A program made the position numbers and the translations under genes. The notes beneath the pieces were generated by a model, which was given only the letters and a program-made list of their open reading frames with translations, searched no databases and was not told where the DNA came from. A stretch of DNA of 64,000 nt from Alphaproteobacteria bacterium (GTDB taxonomy: Bacteria > Pseudomonadota > Alphaproteobacteria > CALKHQ01): NCBI GenBank assembly GCA_041396705.1, contig JAWKYB010000010.1, positions 124,001 through 188,000 of the forward strand, given 5' to 3'. Below, piece after piece: positions 61,680 through 64,000 of the stretch (position 1 is the first letter of the stretch; the number at the start of each line of letters is the position of its first letter).

Positions 61680-63239
61680 TCAGCCTTCGTAGAGCGAGCA
61701 GCGGTCCGCGATGCAGGCGTCCAGCGCCGCGTCGAAGGCGGCGTCGCGCACGTTGCCGTCGGGCCCGACCGGATAGCCATGCGCGGCGAGCCGGCGGTAG
61801 TAGGCGCGGATCTGGCTGGTTCCGCCGGCGGCGATGGCACGGTCCAGGTCTGCGCGCGCGGCGTCGGCCCGGCCGAGCGCGATCAGGATGACGCCCGCCA
61901 GGTGATAGGTCTCCGCCACGCCGTCGGCGGTTGCCAGCGCGGCGTTGACGTGGCGCAGCGCGGTGTCGGCGTCGCCGAGCAGGTAGAAGGCCTCGGCCAG
62001 GTCCTGGCGGGCGATCTGGCTGTAGGGATTGACGCGGACGATGTCCTCCGCCAGCCGCTCGACCGCCTCGCGGTCGCCCAGCAGCGCCAGCGGCACGGTC
62101 ATGCCGCTCTCCAGCGACGGATCGCCATTCGCGTCCCAGCCACGCTGGAATGCCGCGACCGAATCGCCGTACTCGCCCGCCTTCAGATAGGCCTTGCCGA
62201 GCAGGCCATAGGCCCAGGGGTCGCCGTGGGTGGCGGCGATCGCCTCTTCCACCATTGCCTCGCCTTCCTCCAGCCGGCCGGTGACGATCAGGGCATAGCC
62301 GAGGTTGCCGAGGGTGAAGGCGTCGTCGGGTGCGAGCTGCAGGCTTTCCCTATGGTCGGCGATGGCCAGCGAATAGTCGCCGTTGCCGGCATGGGCCATG
62401 CCGCGATTGTCCAGGGTCAACGCGTCGTCGGGGTCCTGCTGCAGCAGGGCGGTCTGGTCGGCGATGGCGAGATCGTAGGCGCCGCGCTCGTAGAAGATGC
62501 CGGCGCGGTTGCGCAGCGGCACGCGCTCGTCCGGCAGCCGGTCGATGGCGCGGTTCAGCGACTCCAGCGCGCCTTCCAGGTCGTTGCCCTGCCATTGCAG
62601 CAGCGCATAGTTGTTGTAGGACCAGCCGTAGTCCGGGTCCTCGGCGATGGCGCGGAGGCAGTCGTCCTCGGCCTCGGGCAGGTGGCCCATGTTGTAGTGG
62701 CAGGCGCAGCGGTCGGCGAACACCGGCGCCGACGTCTCGCCCAGGTCGATGGCCTTGGTGAGGTCGCCGAGCGCCTCCTCCCACTCGCCGATCTGCATCA
62801 GCGCGATGCCGCGGTGGCTGTAGGCGGCGGCGTAGCCGGGATCGATGGCCAGCGCGTGGTCGAGGTCGGCAAGGGCGCCGTCGATGTCGCCGAACATCAG
62901 CGCGATCTGGCCGCGGCAGTCGAATCCGGCGGGCAGGCGCGGCGCGGCGCCGATGGCAGACTCGCAGTCGGCAAAGGCGGAGCGCAGGTCCCCGCTCATC
63001 CGATAGGCCTCGGCACGCTCGCGGTACAGGCCTGCGATCGGGCCGCCGGTGGTCTCGCCGGCGTCGATCGCGGCATCGATCAGCTTGCCGTAGAGCAGGG
63101 CGACCACCGACCACTGGCCGGCCTCGCGCGCCCCCTCGATCAGCTGCTCGGTGTCGCGGTCGGCATGCGCCGGACCGGCGTACAGGGCCAGCGAGGCCAG
63201 CGCGGCAAGCACGCGGCGGCTTGTGCGGCCCCGAATCAC
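61680..63239 (-). CDS. Exported TPR protein
   Basis: A 519-aa protein with a signal peptide (RRVLAALASLALYAGPAHA-DRD). About a dozen tetratricopeptide repeats run through it (for example AYSHRGIALMQIGEWEEALGDLTKAIDLG, SYNNYALLQWQGNDLEGALESLNRAIDRL, FTLGNLGYALIVTGRLEEGEAMVEEAI). The end DACIADRCSLYEG has a Cys pair. The GTG at 63239 overlaps the stop of the deiminase gene (GTGA) and follows GGAAGG, so the two are co-translated. A scaffold role in the periplasm is likely. The neighbouring RTX operon is in the same direction but has its own promoter element. Confidence 0.83.
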   Translation of the reverse strand: MIRGRTSRRVLAALASLALYAGPAHADRDTEQLIEGAREAGQWSVVALLYGKLIDAAIDAGETTGGPIAGLYRERAEAYRMSGDLRSAFADCESAIGAAPRLPAGFDCRGQIALMFGDIDGALADLDHALAIDPGYAAAYSHRGIALMQIGEWEEALGDLTKAIDLGETSAPVFADRCACHYNMGHLPEAEDDCLRAIAEDPDYGWSYNNYALLQWQGNDLEGALESLNRAIDRLPDERVPLRNRAGIFYERGAYDLAIADQTALLQQDPDDALTLDNRGMAHAGNGDYSLAIADHRESLQLAPDDAFTLGNLGYALIVTGRLEEGEAMVEEAIAATHGDPWAYGLLGKAYLKAGEYGDSVAAFQRGWDANGDPSLESGMTVPLALLGDREAVERLAEDIVRVNPYSQIARQDLAEAFYLLGDADTALRHVNAALATADGVAETYHLAGVILIALGRADAARADLDRAIAAGGTSQIRAYYRRLAAHGYPVGPDGNVRDAAFDAALDACIADRCSLYEG

Positions 63240-64000
63240 CCCTTCCGGTCCTCGTCGTCGGTCGTGCCCGCCGCGTCGGCCGCCGTCACCCGCGGCTGCT
63301 GCTGCGTGATGCAATGGATGCCGCCGCCGCCGGCGACGATGTCCAGCGCGGGAATCTGCTCCACCATCCGGTCGGGGAAGGCGGCCGCAACGATGTCGTT
63401 GGCTTCGTCGTCCATCGGGTCGTCGAACGCTGGCATGATGACGGCCTTGGTGTCCCCGGCACCGGCAAGATAGAAGTTGAGATAGGACAGAATCATCCGT
63501 TGACCATTGTGCTCCCGGCGCGCGGGCTGCGGCAGCGTGACCACGTCGAAGACGCGGCCCGAAGTGTCGGTCGCACCGCGCAGCCGGGCCAGGTTGTCCC
63601 GGAACACCGCGAAGTTCGGATCGTCGGCGTCGTCGCAGTCGATGGCCAGGATGCGATTCTCACCGGCGAAGCATGCCAGATTGTCGACATGCCCGTCCGT
63701 GACGTCCTGTTCATAGCCGGCGCCCAGCCACAGCACCTCGTCGATCCCCAGATAGGCCCGGAACACCGCCGCAGCGCCCGCCGCGTCCAGCCCTGGATTG
63801 CGGTTCGGGTTGAGCACGACGGATTCGCTGGTCAGCAGCGTGCCGGCGCCGTTGACGTGAATGGCGCCACCTTCCAGCACGATCGGCGCGGCGAAGCGGG
63901 CGGCGCCGGTTCGTTCCATGACCAGGCGCGCCGCCGCCTTGTCGGCGGCCGTCTCCGCCACGCGCCCGCCCCAGCCGTTGAACATCCAGTCGACCGCGCC
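63236..64000 (-). CDS. Agmatine deiminase family protein, 5' end outside window
   Basis: Frame continues to base 64000, so the N-terminus is cut. The visible 254 codons show the guanidine-deiminase fold: AVDWMFNGWGG, IVLEGGAIHVNG (active-site Glu region), TDGHVDNLACF (catalytic His) and GGGGIHCITQQQP (nucleophilic Cys). Family members (agmatine deiminase or peptidyl-arginine deiminase type) hydrolyse agmatine to N-carbamoylputrescine and ammonia. No signal peptide can be judged. Its stop overlaps the TPR gene start. Pairing of a deiminase with an exported TPR protein is unusual. Confidence 0.85.
   Translation of the reverse strand, partial: GAVDWMFNGWGGRVAETAADKAAARLVMERTGAARFAAPIVLEGGAIHVNGAGTLLTSESVVLNPNRNPGLDAAGAAAVFRAYLGIDEVLWLGAGYEQDVTDGHVDNLACFAGENRILAIDCDDADDPNFAVFRDNLARLRGATDTSGRVFDVVTLPQPARREHNGQRMILSYLNFYLAGAGDTKAVIMPAFDDPMDDEANDIVAAAFPDRMVEQIPALDIVAGGGGIHCITQQQPRVTAADAAGTTDDEDRKG

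Overview
The window is very GC-rich (near 70%, with third codon positions almost all G or C). It looks like a chromosomal segment of an alphaproteobacterium, probably of the Rhodospirillales type. Supporting evidence is the unfused petA-petB-petC operon with mtnP directly behind it, the hemF-trmL pair, aerobic HemF, and families common in that class (DUF2259, DUF1285, DUF4159, the RHH_4 ribbon-helix-helix family). No rRNA, tRNA, CRISPR array, transposase or prophage gene was seen.

Layout. 1-8.8 kb: a truncated unknown protein, a membrane-bound class III nucleotide cyclase, three paralogous secreted DUF2259 proteins, a PNPOx-GAF fusion and a hemerythrin-like protein. 8.8-20.2 kb: metabolic and hypothetical genes (aminotransferase, MAPEG, SDR, FAD oxidase, GNAT, quinone-oxidoreductase-like dehydrogenase with a divergent HxlR regulator, TPR and VOC proteins), with one RTX protein at 12 kb. 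20.4-22.2 kb: a large RTX protein. 22.3-29.1 kb: a MoxR/DUF58/DUF4159/vWA-type 'Bat-like' operon on the minus strand. 29.2-37.2 kb: housekeeping genes (DUF1285, CoA-type Nudix, CCA transferase, two small exported proteins, hemF, trmL, petABC). 37.3-40.6 kb: mtnP, a class II aldolase and a FAD-linked oxidase, all broken by many apparent indels. 40.6-47 kb: two redoxin-like/2OG-Fe(II) oxygenases and a giant AsmA protein. 47.2-53.9 kb: small secreted protein, RHH protein, fumC, gpmA, DedA, a TIM-barrel protein, RTX and a methyltransferase. 54-61.6 kb: an array of six RTX genes plus one unknown gene. 61.7-64 kb: a TPR protein and a truncated agmatine-deiminase-family protein.

Main discovery. Every RTX transcription unit in the window (seven units, nine RTX genes) carries the same bipartite element, TGAACC-N15-GCGAC, ending 28-40 nt before the start codon. 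The spacing is exactly 15 in every case. The identical element also precedes three genes for Sec-exported proteins: a DUF2259 protein, a TPR protein and a small 121-aa protein. That makes ten copies scattered over 60 kb on both strands. Its geometry resembles an ECF-sigma promoter (AAC-type -35, CGA-type -10). I infer an export-directed regulon controlled by one alternative sigma factor that is not encoded in this window. Eight of the nine RTX proteins also share a C-terminal module of about 60-70 residues (DY-x(4)-GD-x-V-x-G ... LLFVL-xx-YD-xxx-DGI) that differs from the serralysin-type C-terminus of the ninth.

Caution. Apparent frameshifts cluster at 37.4-40.3 kb, at 42.1 kb, at 46.2-46.4 kb and in two RTX genes at 59-60.4 kb. 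Base-level errors in the assembly are the simplest explanation, but real decay has not been excluded.
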